Part shown: positions 7,792 to 16,097 of the stretch, piece by piece
Layout of the letters: each line of letters starts with the position of its first letter
Position numbering within the stretch: position 1 is the stretch's first letter
DNA from: Pelagicoccus sp. SDUM812005
GTDB lineage: Bacteria > Verrucomicrobiota > Verrucomicrobiia > Opitutales > Opitutaceae
Assembly: GCF_031127875.1 (NCBI RefSeq)
Contig: NZ_JARXIA010000004.1
Span: 124,001-188,000, forward strand
Direction of reading: 5' to 3'
DNA: 64,000 nt
Translations under genes and position numbers: made by a program
Notes under the pieces: generated by a model
What the model saw: only the letters and a program-made list of their open reading frames with translations
What the model was told of the DNA's origin: nothing
The model's database searches: none

Positions 7792-8718
7792 ATGAAACTA
7801 TCTGCGACAGGAACAGACTCTTTTGTGGAGCGAATGAAGGAAATCGTGGCCGACTCCGGCGGAATGAAGGCATTCTCCGAAAAAGTGGGGGTTTCTTATT
7901 CGTCTGTCAGGAAATACTTGAATGGAACTGACCCTTCTAGGGCGGTAGTTGCCCGTATTGTAACAACTTATAAGGTTAATTCCGATTGGCTGTTGAATGG
8001 CGTTGGCCCGAAGTCGCAAGCGGCCAAAGGGGGTGCCGAGCCTGAAAGTGCGTTCTTGAGGCAGTATCTTAAAGGATTTGCCAATGACCCTGATGTCGTG
8101 GCTGAAATTTGCAGTGGAGCTCGCCTTGAAGCAGGACGTTTGATTTCGATCGCAAACGGGGAAGAGCCCTCGTTGAGCGAGGCAATTAGGATATCGGAGG
8201 CCTCGAATTTGGGCAGGGTAGTGGGCGGTGGTGTCTCGGAGGAACCGAGGGCTGAGCTGGTTTGGGTGCCCGAGTTTGATTTATCTCTGTACAGGGAGAT
8301 TTTGTTGGAATACTTCGATTTTCGGGAAGAGTTCCAGCGCAAGCGCGAGTTCTTGAGGAAATCGAAAAAGAAGGGTGCGGTCGTATTCCGCAGGGAATTT
8401 TTGCGGCAGGAGTTTTCCGGTGACCTGCACGATTTGGTTTGTTATAGGATGGACAACGACTCGATGTTTCCGGATGCCCCTCGCGGAAGTATTCTTTTTT
8501 TGGATATCTCTAGGACGAATCTAGAGAACGGTCGAATGTTCCTGCTTTACTTCAATGGCAGTTTGCTTGTTCGGGAGGCCAGGGACACCGGAGTTGTGGC
8601 TAGCTGGGAGCTTCACGACAAACGTTCGTCCAAGCCCATCCAGCTGAGCAACACCGAGCTATCGGATAACAACATTGTTGTTGGCATGGTGACCCATGCT
8701 TTCAAGAGCTGTGGTTAG
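7792..8718 (+). CDS. XRE-family repressor with S24 (LexA/CI-like) C-terminal domain
   Basis: A 308-residue phage-type repressor divergent from tnsAB. The ATG at 7792 is preferred: AGGG lies 5 bp upstream, while an upstream TTG at 7780 has no such site. Residues 24-70 are an HTH of the C2/CI type ending in the usual DWLLNG motif. Residues 205-300 resemble the S24 domain, with Ser224 in DNDSMFP followed by RGSILFLD. The expected catalytic Lys is Arg261 here (LLVREA), so self-cleavage in response to RecA may be lost and another inducer is likely. Position and orientation suggest it represses transposition genes, its own promoter, or both. The following gene overlaps it by 23 bp. Confidence 0.82.
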   Translation: MKLSATGTDSFVERMKEIVADSGGMKAFSEKVGVSYSSVRKYLNGTDPSRAVVARIVTTYKVNSDWLLNGVGPKSQAAKGGAEPESAFLRQYLKGFANDPDVVAEICSGARLEAGRLISIANGEEPSLSEAIRISEASNLGRVVGGGVSEEPRAELVWVPEFDLSLYREILLEYFDFREEFQRKREFLRKSKKKGAVVFRREFLRQEFSGDLHDLVCYRMDNDSMFPDAPRGSILFLDISRTNLENGRMFLLYFNGSLLVREARDTGVVASWELHDKRSSKPIQLSNTELSDNNIVVGMVTHAFKSCG

Positions 8719-9160
8719 GCGGATGGTTAGAGTGGGGGCTCGGTTTCCGTATCGGCTGCTGCAACCCCCGGTTGATCGAGAGAGGCTCATTTGGCTGCTG
8801 GAGGGCATATTGTTCGAATTTCTGGATTCTCAGGCTTGCAACCTATATATAAATCAAAGGGGGATTGGAGAGTTCGAGGTTCGGATGCGTCGACGAAAAG
8901 GGGAGGAGCTGCGTCGACTCTTCAAGGTCGACGCTGCCTATATGGACCCGTTGATTGGATTGATATTGCACTTGGCGAACAGGGCGTTTGCTGGGGAGGG
9001 GCCTCTCTTGTCTGAGTTTGGTCAGGAAAGGATGCGGATTTATGCGCAGTTCGAATCCAAAATCTACGAGATTCCCGTTCTTATGGTTATCAACCCTAAG
9101 GATAAGCGATTTATAGATTTTGGGCGCCCGGAGGTTCAGGAGGAGAATAAGGGCATCTGA
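8696..9160 (+). CDS. Small protein cotranscribed with the transposon repressor, unknown function
   Basis: Up to 154 residues, overlapping the repressor gene; an alternative ATG at 8723, right after the repressor stop, would give 145. The fold looks alpha/beta, with a basic central stretch (RMRRRKGEELRRLFKV). The pattern of the middle (FLDSQACNLYINQ, then EVRMRRRKG) faintly recalls the N-domain of PilT/GspE secretion ATPases, but no ATPase domain follows and the match is too weak to name it. Co-transcription suggests a partner or modulator of the repressor, or of TniQ2, which converges from the other side. Confidence 0.6.
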   Translation: MLSRAVVRRMVRVGARFPYRLLQPPVDRERLIWLLEGILFEFLDSQACNLYINQRGIGEFEVRMRRRKGEELRRLFKVDAAYMDPLIGLILHLANRAFAGEGPLLSEFGQERMRIYAQFESKIYEIPVLMVINPKDKRFIDFGRPEVQEENKGI

Positions 9161-9516
9161 CCTGGGGCTAGCTCTGGTTGGGAATCTGCCGTTTTTTTAG
9201 TTCTGACATCGGTTGGGTTGCTCGTATTCAGATTCGTTGAATACTCGAGGAGGGTAGTGCTTTCTTTCGAGAATCAATCGCAGGATATGGGCAGGAGGAT
9301 GCGTTTTGTCTGGTTTTTTAACTACGCTTCCCCGATCGCGTCCGGGGATCCTTGTTCGATGATATTTGTCGTTAGTTTTTGTTCCTGTAATCCCGAGTTG
9401 TGGGTTTGGCAATTGCCACCTCGCTGTCTTGGGGATCCGACAAATTTAATGCTCGTCGCATTTTTCCCGTTGGGACCTTTCCTGGCAGAGTTTTTTTCGG
9501 GGGGCGGTCAAGTCGG
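9161..9516. other. Intergenic stretch between convergent genes, no gene seen
   Basis: These 356 bp separate the small partner gene from the converging tniQ2 stop. Frames of 70-100 codons exist on both strands but have no ribosome-binding site and poor composition. A T-run near 9193-9199 may end plus-strand transcription. Nothing else is recognised. Confidence 0.4.
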
Positions 9517-10866
9517 TCACGCTTGAGGCAGTTCTTCTCTTCGTTCGAGAAGTTTAGATCTACTCATTTCGTATGCTTGTTCTGGAGCATCGCGGATCTC
9601 TTGGATTAGTTCTGAAGCCCACTTAAAGTTCAATATCTTTGGTTCTGTAACCAAATGCGATATCGACGATCCCGTTATAGGGAGGCCCATTTTTGAGCAA
9701 ATCCATGCGGCCTCTCTGATTTCCTCTTCGCGAGCGGTTCGTTTCACGTGCGCTCTCAGCTTTTTGTAAAGCGAGTGCGACTGTAGGAAGTCTTCCGCTA
9801 GGTCGGGAAGCAGTCGTTTCACTGCCTCAGGTTTGATCTCTAGGTCTTCCTTACAAAACTTATAGAACGATTGCGTTGCAAAAGCTTTCCTTTTTATTGC
9901 TTTGCTTAGCGATGCTTCAATGAAATCTCGCTCAATTCGGAGCGAATTGGTCTTCGTCGCGGGTGGTTCTGAGATTGGTTGTGTGTTCGTCTCAAAGTCT
10001 ATCGCGATTTGCAGCTTGGTTTGGGTCAAGAGCTCGATCGGAGAGGTCTGTAGTGAGTGGCAAAGCTGAATGAATTGTTTGAGGGTGGGAAGCGTTTTTT
10101 CGTCTATCCAATCGTGTAGTAGTTTTGCGGAAAATGGAAGTCGACTTTTAGTCAGTTTAAGCTCCCCTTTACTCATGCAGGATAGGTGAGCCCGTAAGGC
10201 TTCGCTGAGGGAGAGTTTTGATGGGGACTTGCCGTAGGAGAGTAGATCGCCAACTGCTTTTGTGGCCCACGAGTAGTACTCGTTGTATTGGAGGTTTAGC
10301 ATTACTCTGCTAGTATTGTCGAATCGTTTCGCTGTAGGATCGCTGTATCGGTCGAGGAGCCTGCCGCATTTGTAGCAGCAGTTGAGGCTGCTTGGGGAGG
10401 GGTGATACCCCGATGGCCTATGGCATGCGTGGCAGTGTTTTTCTAAGGCCTTTCCCTCTAGGCTTTGGTAGACTGGGGTTAGGGAGAAAAGGAGTGGCTC
10501 GTAGGTTAGAACTGAATTTGGATCGAACCAGCGGTCCCTTTTTTGGATTCCGTTTCGTATTATATTGCTCCACCTTGAGATCGTAAGGAAGCTTAGGTTT
10601 TGTTTGCTGGTCAACGTTTCAAGCTCTGTAATTATTTTATTTGTTTCTTCGCGAACGGAATTGATAGTGCTGAGAATCTTGCTTGTTTGGAATTGACTGG
10701 TCTTGTCCGAGATTAGTCCTGCTTTCGTATACAAAAGCTGGAGCAGCTTTGTGGGTTTAACGTCGTTTGCCCAGGCTGTGCGAATGATGTACGAATAAAG
10801 GGATTCGACCATCGGCGTACCGATGCCGATTGGTTCTACGGGAATCAAGTTCTCTTTGAATGCCAT
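9517..10866 (-). CDS. tniQ: TniQ/TnsD-family target-selection protein 2
   Basis: A 449-residue second TniQ protein, paralogous to the first. The N-terminus (EPIGIGTPMVESLYSYIIR) aligns with that of TniQ1 (APLGIGTASVESLTSYLTR). Both share the zinc motifs, here Cys145/Cys148 and Cys164/Cys167, and a C-terminal helical region with an HTH-like segment. It is separately transcribed, convergent with the repressor unit. Tn7-like elements often have two targeting routes, a safe-site TniQ/TnsD and a second for plasmids or another site; which of these two does what cannot be told from sequence. The frame is intact with no sign of decay. Confidence 0.88.
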   Translation of the reverse strand: MAFKENLIPVEPIGIGTPMVESLYSYIIRTAWANDVKPTKLLQLLYTKAGLISDKTSQFQTSKILSTINSVREETNKIITELETLTSKQNLSFLTISRWSNIIRNGIQKRDRWFDPNSVLTYEPLLFSLTPVYQSLEGKALEKHCHACHRPSGYHPSPSSLNCCYKCGRLLDRYSDPTAKRFDNTSRVMLNLQYNEYYSWATKAVGDLLSYGKSPSKLSLSEALRAHLSCMSKGELKLTKSRLPFSAKLLHDWIDEKTLPTLKQFIQLCHSLQTSPIELLTQTKLQIAIDFETNTQPISEPPATKTNSLRIERDFIEASLSKAIKRKAFATQSFYKFCKEDLEIKPEAVKRLLPDLAEDFLQSHSLYKKLRAHVKRTAREEEIREAAWICSKMGLPITGSSISHLVTEPKILNFKWASELIQEIRDAPEQAYEMSRSKLLERREELPQA

Positions 10867-11286
10867 CGGATGTATAGTTTAGATAGTTATTTAGACGAAA
10901 ATTGATCAGCAACGTTCCGGTGTGTGACGTGATTGTTGCTCGGTAAAACTCGGATGGGATTTTTTTTGGGGGGGCTCGCTAAGGGAGACATGGTAGGTCA
11001 TCGGGGAGCGTTTTCCAGGTCAATGACAAAGAGCTCTGCTGGAAATCAACATTGAAGGCGAGCCTGTGTGTAATGTGGAGCTTGAGAGACATTCAGAATC
11101 GAGTCATTTGTGGTTCGGGATACCCCACCTGTAATTTAGCAAAGAATAGAGGTCCAAGTTGCTTGCGATCGCTCACGAGCAAATCGAGGGCTGTTTGCTT
11201 GTTCGGCTAGACCGAAATTTGCAGGACAATTAGTATTATGCATGTCATGCGGATGCTGAGTTCACAAAATTTCGGTTTTTAGCCTA
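10867..11286. other. Gap between tniQ2 and the IS element, no gene seen
   Basis: This holds the tniQ2 promoter region and no convincing gene. Arms of a 10-bp perfect inverted repeat (ACCGAAATTT at 11211-11220, AAATTTCGGT at 11267-11276) are 46 nt apart and followed by T-rich sequence. This could be a terminator with a long loop or a scar of an older element. Confidence 0.35.
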
Positions 11287-12060
11287 GGGAGTGTCTTCAA
11301 ATGCCGAGCCTTATAGTTTGAGCCAAATCATAGCGCCGCCCAAGGTGGTGAAGTCTGCGTAGGTTTCGGCCAGCTTTTCGTATCGGGTGGCGATTCTGCG
11401 ATAACCCTTTGAACGACCGAACAGGTTCTCGATTTTGTGGCGTTCCTTGTAGGTTTGCTTGTCGAAATCGAGCTTTAAGCTTCTGCTGGCATTTGCCGCT
11501 ATGACGGCGATGCCGCCCAATTGATCGACAGCCGCGCGGTTGGCGTCGATGTCTTAGCCCTTGTCCATCAGGGCGTACGAACCTTCGGGCAAATAGCTCT
11601 CCAGCAGTGACCTGGAGTTATCGTAGTCGGACTCGTTCGCTGCCCTGAGGTGGAAGCCTAGGGGGTATCCCAAGGCGTCGCAGGCGATGTGGATCCTGGT
11701 GAAGAGCCCTCCTTTCGATCTCCCCATCGCTTGGGCTTTTTGCCCGCCCTGAGGTCCGGAAGCGTCTTGATGGGCCCGGCAGTCGCTGCTGTCGACCATG
11801 ACCATCTCCAGGTCTTCGCCGACGCGCTTGAGCGCTGCGAGCAGCGCCTCGAACAAACCGTTCTCGGTAAACCTGCGGAAGGCTGAATACACGCTTTTCC
11901 ACTTGCCGAATCGCTCGGGCAAATCCCTCCAGCTCGCCGAGCAGCGTAATATCCAAAGGATTCCTTCGAGCTTCTTCAGCTCGTCCTTGGGCTTTCTGCC
12001 GCATCTCGAGCGCCCTTTTCGGCGCTCCCTGAAGTGGGGAGCTCATTTGAAGACACGCCC
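11287..12060. mobile_element. IS5-family insertion sequence (IS427-like), transposase broken
   Basis: A 774-bp element with inverted ends GGGAGTGTCTTCAAATG (left) and GGGCGTGTCTTCAAATG (right, minus strand). It is flanked by TA on both sides, the duplication typical of the IS427 group. It lies between the transposition module and the metal cargo and ends 20 bp past the stop of the last metal gene. Confidence 0.85.
11311..12042 (-). pseudogene. IS5-family DDE transposase, disrupted
   Basis: The frame begins without a start codon after a TGA at 12045-12043 and reads LEGILWILRCSASWRDLPER, MVDSSDCRAHQDASG and KGGLFTRIHIACDALG, all typical of IS5-family transposases (first catalytic Asp in VDSSD). 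After ALMDKG an in-frame TAA replaces the expected Tyr codon. The frame then continues to QTYKERHKIENLFGRSKGYR, with the catalytic Glu region, and a normal end. A small ATG-initiated frame at the right end is one frame off and may be orfA of a frameshifting pair. The nonsense codon makes a full-length product unlikely. Confidence 0.82.
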
Positions 12061-12080
12061 TAGTAGATCGAGGTCTTTTG

Positions 12081-12959
12081 TTAGAGGTGTTTTTTTCGCT
12101 GAGGTTGGCGAGTCACGCTCCGCAGCAACTGACCCCCGCAGTCTTTGCCTTCTTGGATCGGCTTCGACAGTTTGAGAATTTTCAACGCGCCTTTCATGAC
12201 GAAGGTGAAGACGGTGGCGCCGATTAGAAGGTCGGGCCAGCGGCTATCCAGAAGGTAGACGAGGACTCCTGCAATGATCACGCCGCCGTTTACGATGATG
12301 TCGTTGGAGGTGAATATAGCGCTGGCTTGCATGTGGGCTTCGCTGCTCTTGGCTTTGGTGATGATGATGAGCGAGACGATGTTGGCCGCTAGTGCGAGCG
12401 TGGCTACGAGGATCATCCAGCTGAATAATGGCGTTTGGGAGTCGGTGAAGAAGCGTCGCAGCACTTCGGCGAAACCGAGCAGTGCGAGGCTTATCTGAAA
12501 GTAGCCGCTGAGCTTGGCGATTTTCTTCTTGGTGGCGACGGCGGCTCCGACGGCGAAGAGGCTGAGGCCGTAGACCATGGAGTCGGCGAGCATGTCGAGG
12601 GAGTCGGCCACGAGCCCCATGGAATGGGAGATCCAGCCGGAGAGCATCTCGATGAGGAAGAAGCTGAAGTTGATGCCGAGCACCCAACTGAGGGCGGCGC
12701 GTTGGATGTTGCCTTTCGAACGCTCGGCGGATGGGTCGTCGTCGGTGGTCTCGATGGCTTTGGCTCCGAGACCGAGGGTATCGAGCTCGGCGGCGATATG
12801 GTCGGGATCTCCTTGGTGGTAGACTTCTAGGGTACGATTGGGAATGTCGAATTCGAGCTGAGATACATGGCCGAGGGGCTCTAGGGCCATGCGGATGATC
12901 TGCTCCTCGGAGGGGCAGTCCATGTCTTTGACGTGGAAGGTGGTCTTATTATTGGGCAT
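12081..12959 (-). CDS. HMA-CDF fusion cation exporter
   Basis: A 292-residue inner-membrane protein joining a ferredoxin-like HMA metal-binding domain (residues 1-75) to a six-helix cation diffusion facilitator domain (85-275), predicted to export divalent metal by proton antiport. The HMA motif is DMDCPSEE, with a single Cys where CxxC is usual. The CDF helix-2 site reads ADSLDMLADS and helix-5 reads FTSNDIIVN instead of the common HxxxD, so the metal preference is probably not a plain zinc site. It starts inside the end of the upstream RND gene (11-bp overlap), so it is the last gene of the first HME-RND operon. An IS begins just after its stop. Substrate is unknown. Confidence 0.82.
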   Translation of the reverse strand: MPNNKTTFHVKDMDCPSEEQIIRMALEPLGHVSQLEFDIPNRTLEVYHQGDPDHIAAELDTLGLGAKAIETTDDDPSAERSKGNIQRAALSWVLGINFSFFLIEMLSGWISHSMGLVADSLDMLADSMVYGLSLFAVGAAVATKKKIAKLSGYFQISLALLGFAEVLRRFFTDSQTPLFSWMILVATLALAANIVSLIIITKAKSSEAHMQASAIFTSNDIIVNGGVIIAGVLVYLLDSRWPDLLIGATVFTFVMKGALKILKLSKPIQEGKDCGGQLLRSVTRQPQRKKHL

Positions 12960-15900
12960 CTTCGCGTTTCGAATTCTTCTTTCCGAGCATGGTGTATAGG
13001 ATGGGCAGAACGATGAGCGTGAGGATGGTCGAGGTCACCACTCCTCCGATGACGACGGTTGCGAGCGGGCGTTGGACTTCGGCTCCTACGCCGGTGGAAA
13101 TGGCCATGGGGAGGAAGCCGACGGCGTCGGTGACGGCGGTGGCGAGGACGGGCTTGAGGCGTTGTTGGGCCGCGTTTATGACGGCGGTCCCCACGGCTTG
13201 CCCTTCGTCGATGAAGCTGCGGATGGCGACGACGAGGATTTGTCCGTTGAGCACGGCGATGCCGGAGAGCGCGATGAAGCCGACGGCGGCACTGACGCTG
13301 AAGTTGATATCCCGTAGCCATAGAGCGAATACGCCTCCAATGAGGGCGAAGGGTATGCCGGTGTAGATGAGCAGCACGTCTCGGAGATTCTTCATGCTGA
13401 AGTAGAGCAGCAGGAAGACGAGCAGGAGCGTGGCGGGCACGACGAGCATGAGGCGGTTTTGGGCGCGTTCGAGATTCTCGAATTGTCCGCCCCACTCAAT
13501 GACGTATCCTTCTGGCAATGACACGGTCTGGCTGATCTTTTCTTGGGCTTCTTCGATGAAGGAGCGGGCATCGCGTTCGGCGATGTTGCATTGGACGCGG
13601 ATGAGGCGGCGGCCCCACTCTCGGTTGATGGTGGCGGAGCCTTCGGTTTCGACGATGTCGGCGAGGGCACGTAGCGGGAGGCGTTGGCCGATCTCGGTAG
13701 GCACGATGGTGTTGGCGAGGGTTTCGACGTCGCTGCGGTGCTCGTCTGGGAGACGGGCGACGAGGTCGAAGTGTCGTTGTCCTTCGAATACTTCTCCTAC
13801 TTCGCGACCGCCGACGGCTTCGACGAATTGGAGCACGTCGTTGGCGGGGATCCCGTAGCGGGCGATGGCTTGCTGGTCGACGCGGACTTGGAGGGTTGGC
13901 TGTCCGGTGAGCTGGTCGACGGCGATGTCGGTCGCGCCTTCGACAGTGAGGAGGACGCGCTGGATGTCGTCGCTGATGCGGACGAGTTCATCGAAGTCGT
14001 CGCCGTAAACCTTGATGCCGATGTCGGAGCGGATGCCGGAGACCATTTCGTTGAGACGCATCTCGATGGGCTGGGTGAAGACGATGTTTAGCCCGGGGAG
14101 ATCTGCGACTGCGGCTTGCATGGCGGCGACGAGCTCGGCTTGGTTGTCGGCTTTGGTCCATGTGTCGCGTGGGTTGAGCGAAACGAAGATGTCGGTGAGC
14201 TCGGTGCCCATGGGGTCGGTGGCGACTTCGGCGGTGCCGATGCGGCTCCAGACGTGGCGGATCTCGTCGGGAAATTCTTTTTTGAGGAGTTGCTCGATCC
14301 GGGTGTTGTAGGCGGTGGATTCGTCTACGGAGATTCCGGCGAGGCGGATGGTGTTGATGGCGATGGCTCCTTCGCTGAGTCGTGGAAGGAATTCGCCGCC
14401 GAGTCGGAAGGCTTGCCAGCCCGTGAGGGCGAGCAAGGCGGCGACAGCGATCAGAACGCCTTTCTTGGCTTTCAACGCTCCCGCGAGACAGAGGCTGTAG
14501 GTGCCGAGCAAGGCTCTTTCGACGGGACCTTGGCTGTGCTTTTGCTTGCGGGGGAGGAAGTAGTAGCTGAGGACGGGCGAGAGTGTGAGGGCGAGGACGA
14601 GGGCTCCGAGCAAGGCGAAGATGAAGGTCCATGCCATGGGCTTGAACATTTTTCCTTCGATCCCTTCCAGGGTGAGAATGGGGATGAAAACGATGACGAT
14701 GATTCCGATGCCGAAGGCGATGGGTCGCGCGACTTGCTTGGCGGATTCGAGGATGGTTTGCAGGCGCTCGCTGGCGGTGAGCGGTCGGCCGAGCTGCTGG
14801 GATTTTTGGGAGAGGTTTCGCAGGTTGGCCTCGGTCATGACGACGGAGCCGTCGATAATGATGCCGAAGTCGATGGCGCCGAGACTGAGCAGGCTGGCGG
14901 CGATGGCGAATTCGTACATGCCAAGTATCGCGAGCAGCATGGCGAGCGGGATGGCGAAGGCGACGAGGAGCCCGGCTCGGAAATTTCCGAGCAGGAGAAA
15001 GAGAACGAGGATGACGAGGACGGCTCCGAGAAAGAGGTTGTGCTTTACGGTGTCGATGACGGAGGTGGTCAGCTCGGTGCGGTCGTAGACGACTTCTAGG
15101 ATCACGTCGTCGGGCAACGCGGGACGGACTTGGTCGAGCCGCTGCTTGAGGTTTTCGGTGACCTCCTGGCTGTTTTCGCCCATGAGCATGAAGGCGAGTC
15201 CGAGAACGGCTTCGCCTCGTCCGTCTGCGGTGACGGCGCCGCGACGGATCTCGCGGTCGATTTTGACCTCTTCCGCGATGTCTCGGACGCGGATGGGATT
15301 GCCGTCGAAGGAGTCGATGACGATGTTTTCGATCTGCTCGATGTTGGTTACGCGGCCGATGCCGTGCACGAGCTGGGAGACGCCGCTGGAGGTGATCACT
15401 CCCCCGCCGACATTGCTGTTGTTGGTTTCGAGGGCTTCGTAGACGTCGTCGAGCGTGAGGTTGAATTTGAGGAGCGCGGCGGGTGAAACGACGACGTGGT
15501 ACTGGCGGACTTCGCCGCCCCATGAGTTGACTTCGGCGACGCCGGAAACTTTTCGTAGTTCCGGTTTCACTACCCAATCGTGCAGGGTGCGAAGCTCTTC
15601 GAGGGTGCGTTCGGGATTGTCGGATCTGACGACGTAGTGGAATACTTCGCCGAGTCCGGTGGCGATGGGGCCGAGCTGGGGGCGTTCGATGCCGTCGGGC
15701 AGTTCGACGGAGTTGATCCGCTCGAAGACGTACTGCCGCGCGTCGATGATTTGGGTCTCGTCGTCGAAGGTGGCGACGACTTGAGAGAAGCCGAATTTGG
15801 ATACGGACCTGACGTTGCTCAGTCCCGGTAGGCCTCCGATGGAAAGTTCGATGGGGAGCGTGATTTGCTGCTCGATTTCTTCTGGGTTGAGCGATGGGGC

Positions 15901-16056
15901 TACGGTGTTGATTTGGACTTGTACGGGCGTGGTGTCTGGAAACGCGTCGATGGGCAGCATGCTCAGTCTCCAAATTCCAATGACGCTGACCGCAGCGAAG
16001 AGCAGTGCGATGAGCAGCCGGTTTTTAAGCGAGAATTCGACGAGTTTAGACAACAT
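12949..16056 (-). CDS. czcA: HME-RND heavy-metal efflux permease 1 (CzcA/CusA-like)
   Basis: A 1,035-residue proton-driven inner-membrane pump of the heavy-metal RND family, which passes metal from the periplasm or cytoplasm to an adaptor and outer-membrane channel. The start chosen is MLSKLVEFSLKNR at 16056; an upstream GTG start would overlap the adaptor gene. Topology is one TM, a large periplasmic loop, six TMs, a second loop and five TMs. The TM4 signature DFGIIIDGSVVMTEAN has the Asp-Asp-Glu pattern of HME1-type CzcA proteins, which export Zn, Co and Cd; the specificity is inferred from that pattern. It follows the adaptor by 41 bp and overlaps the CDF gene. Confidence 0.9.
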   Translation of the reverse strand: MLSKLVEFSLKNRLLIALLFAAVSVIGIWRLSMLPIDAFPDTTPVQVQINTVAPSLNPEEIEQQITLPIELSIGGLPGLSNVRSVSKFGFSQVVATFDDETQIIDARQYVFERINSVELPDGIERPQLGPIATGLGEVFHYVVRSDNPERTLEELRTLHDWVVKPELRKVSGVAEVNSWGGEVRQYHVVVSPAALLKFNLTLDDVYEALETNNSNVGGGVITSSGVSQLVHGIGRVTNIEQIENIVIDSFDGNPIRVRDIAEEVKIDREIRRGAVTADGRGEAVLGLAFMLMGENSQEVTENLKQRLDQVRPALPDDVILEVVYDRTELTTSVIDTVKHNLFLGAVLVILVLFLLLGNFRAGLLVAFAIPLAMLLAILGMYEFAIAASLLSLGAIDFGIIIDGSVVMTEANLRNLSQKSQQLGRPLTASERLQTILESAKQVARPIAFGIGIIVIVFIPILTLEGIEGKMFKPMAWTFIFALLGALVLALTLSPVLSYYFLPRKQKHSQGPVERALLGTYSLCLAGALKAKKGVLIAVAALLALTGWQAFRLGGEFLPRLSEGAIAINTIRLAGISVDESTAYNTRIEQLLKKEFPDEIRHVWSRIGTAEVATDPMGTELTDIFVSLNPRDTWTKADNQAELVAAMQAAVADLPGLNIVFTQPIEMRLNEMVSGIRSDIGIKVYGDDFDELVRISDDIQRVLLTVEGATDIAVDQLTGQPTLQVRVDQQAIARYGIPANDVLQFVEAVGGREVGEVFEGQRHFDLVARLPDEHRSDVETLANTIVPTEIGQRLPLRALADIVETEGSATINREWGRRLIRVQCNIAERDARSFIEEAQEKISQTVSLPEGYVIEWGGQFENLERAQNRLMLVVPATLLLVFLLLYFSMKNLRDVLLIYTGIPFALIGGVFALWLRDINFSVSAAVGFIALSGIAVLNGQILVVAIRSFIDEGQAVGTAVINAAQQRLKPVLATAVTDAVGFLPMAISTGVGAEVQRPLATVVIGGVVTSTILTLIVLPILYTMLGKKNSKREDAQ

Positions 16057-16097
16057 GATATTTCGTGTAGATATTTTCGAGATGGGCGAGGAGCGGC

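Noticed and set aside
8696-9160. PilT/GspE-type secretion ATPase fragment
   Set aside because: Only a faint resemblance in the middle; no Walker motifs and too short.
9218-9526. 102-codon plus frame between the partner gene and tniQ2
   Set aside because: No ribosome-binding site, overlaps the tniQ2 end, and composition is not protein-like.
13988-15973. 661-codon Arg/His-rich minus-strand frame
   Set aside because: It is a shifted reading of the RND permease 1 gene; composition is typical of an out-of-frame GC-rich gene.
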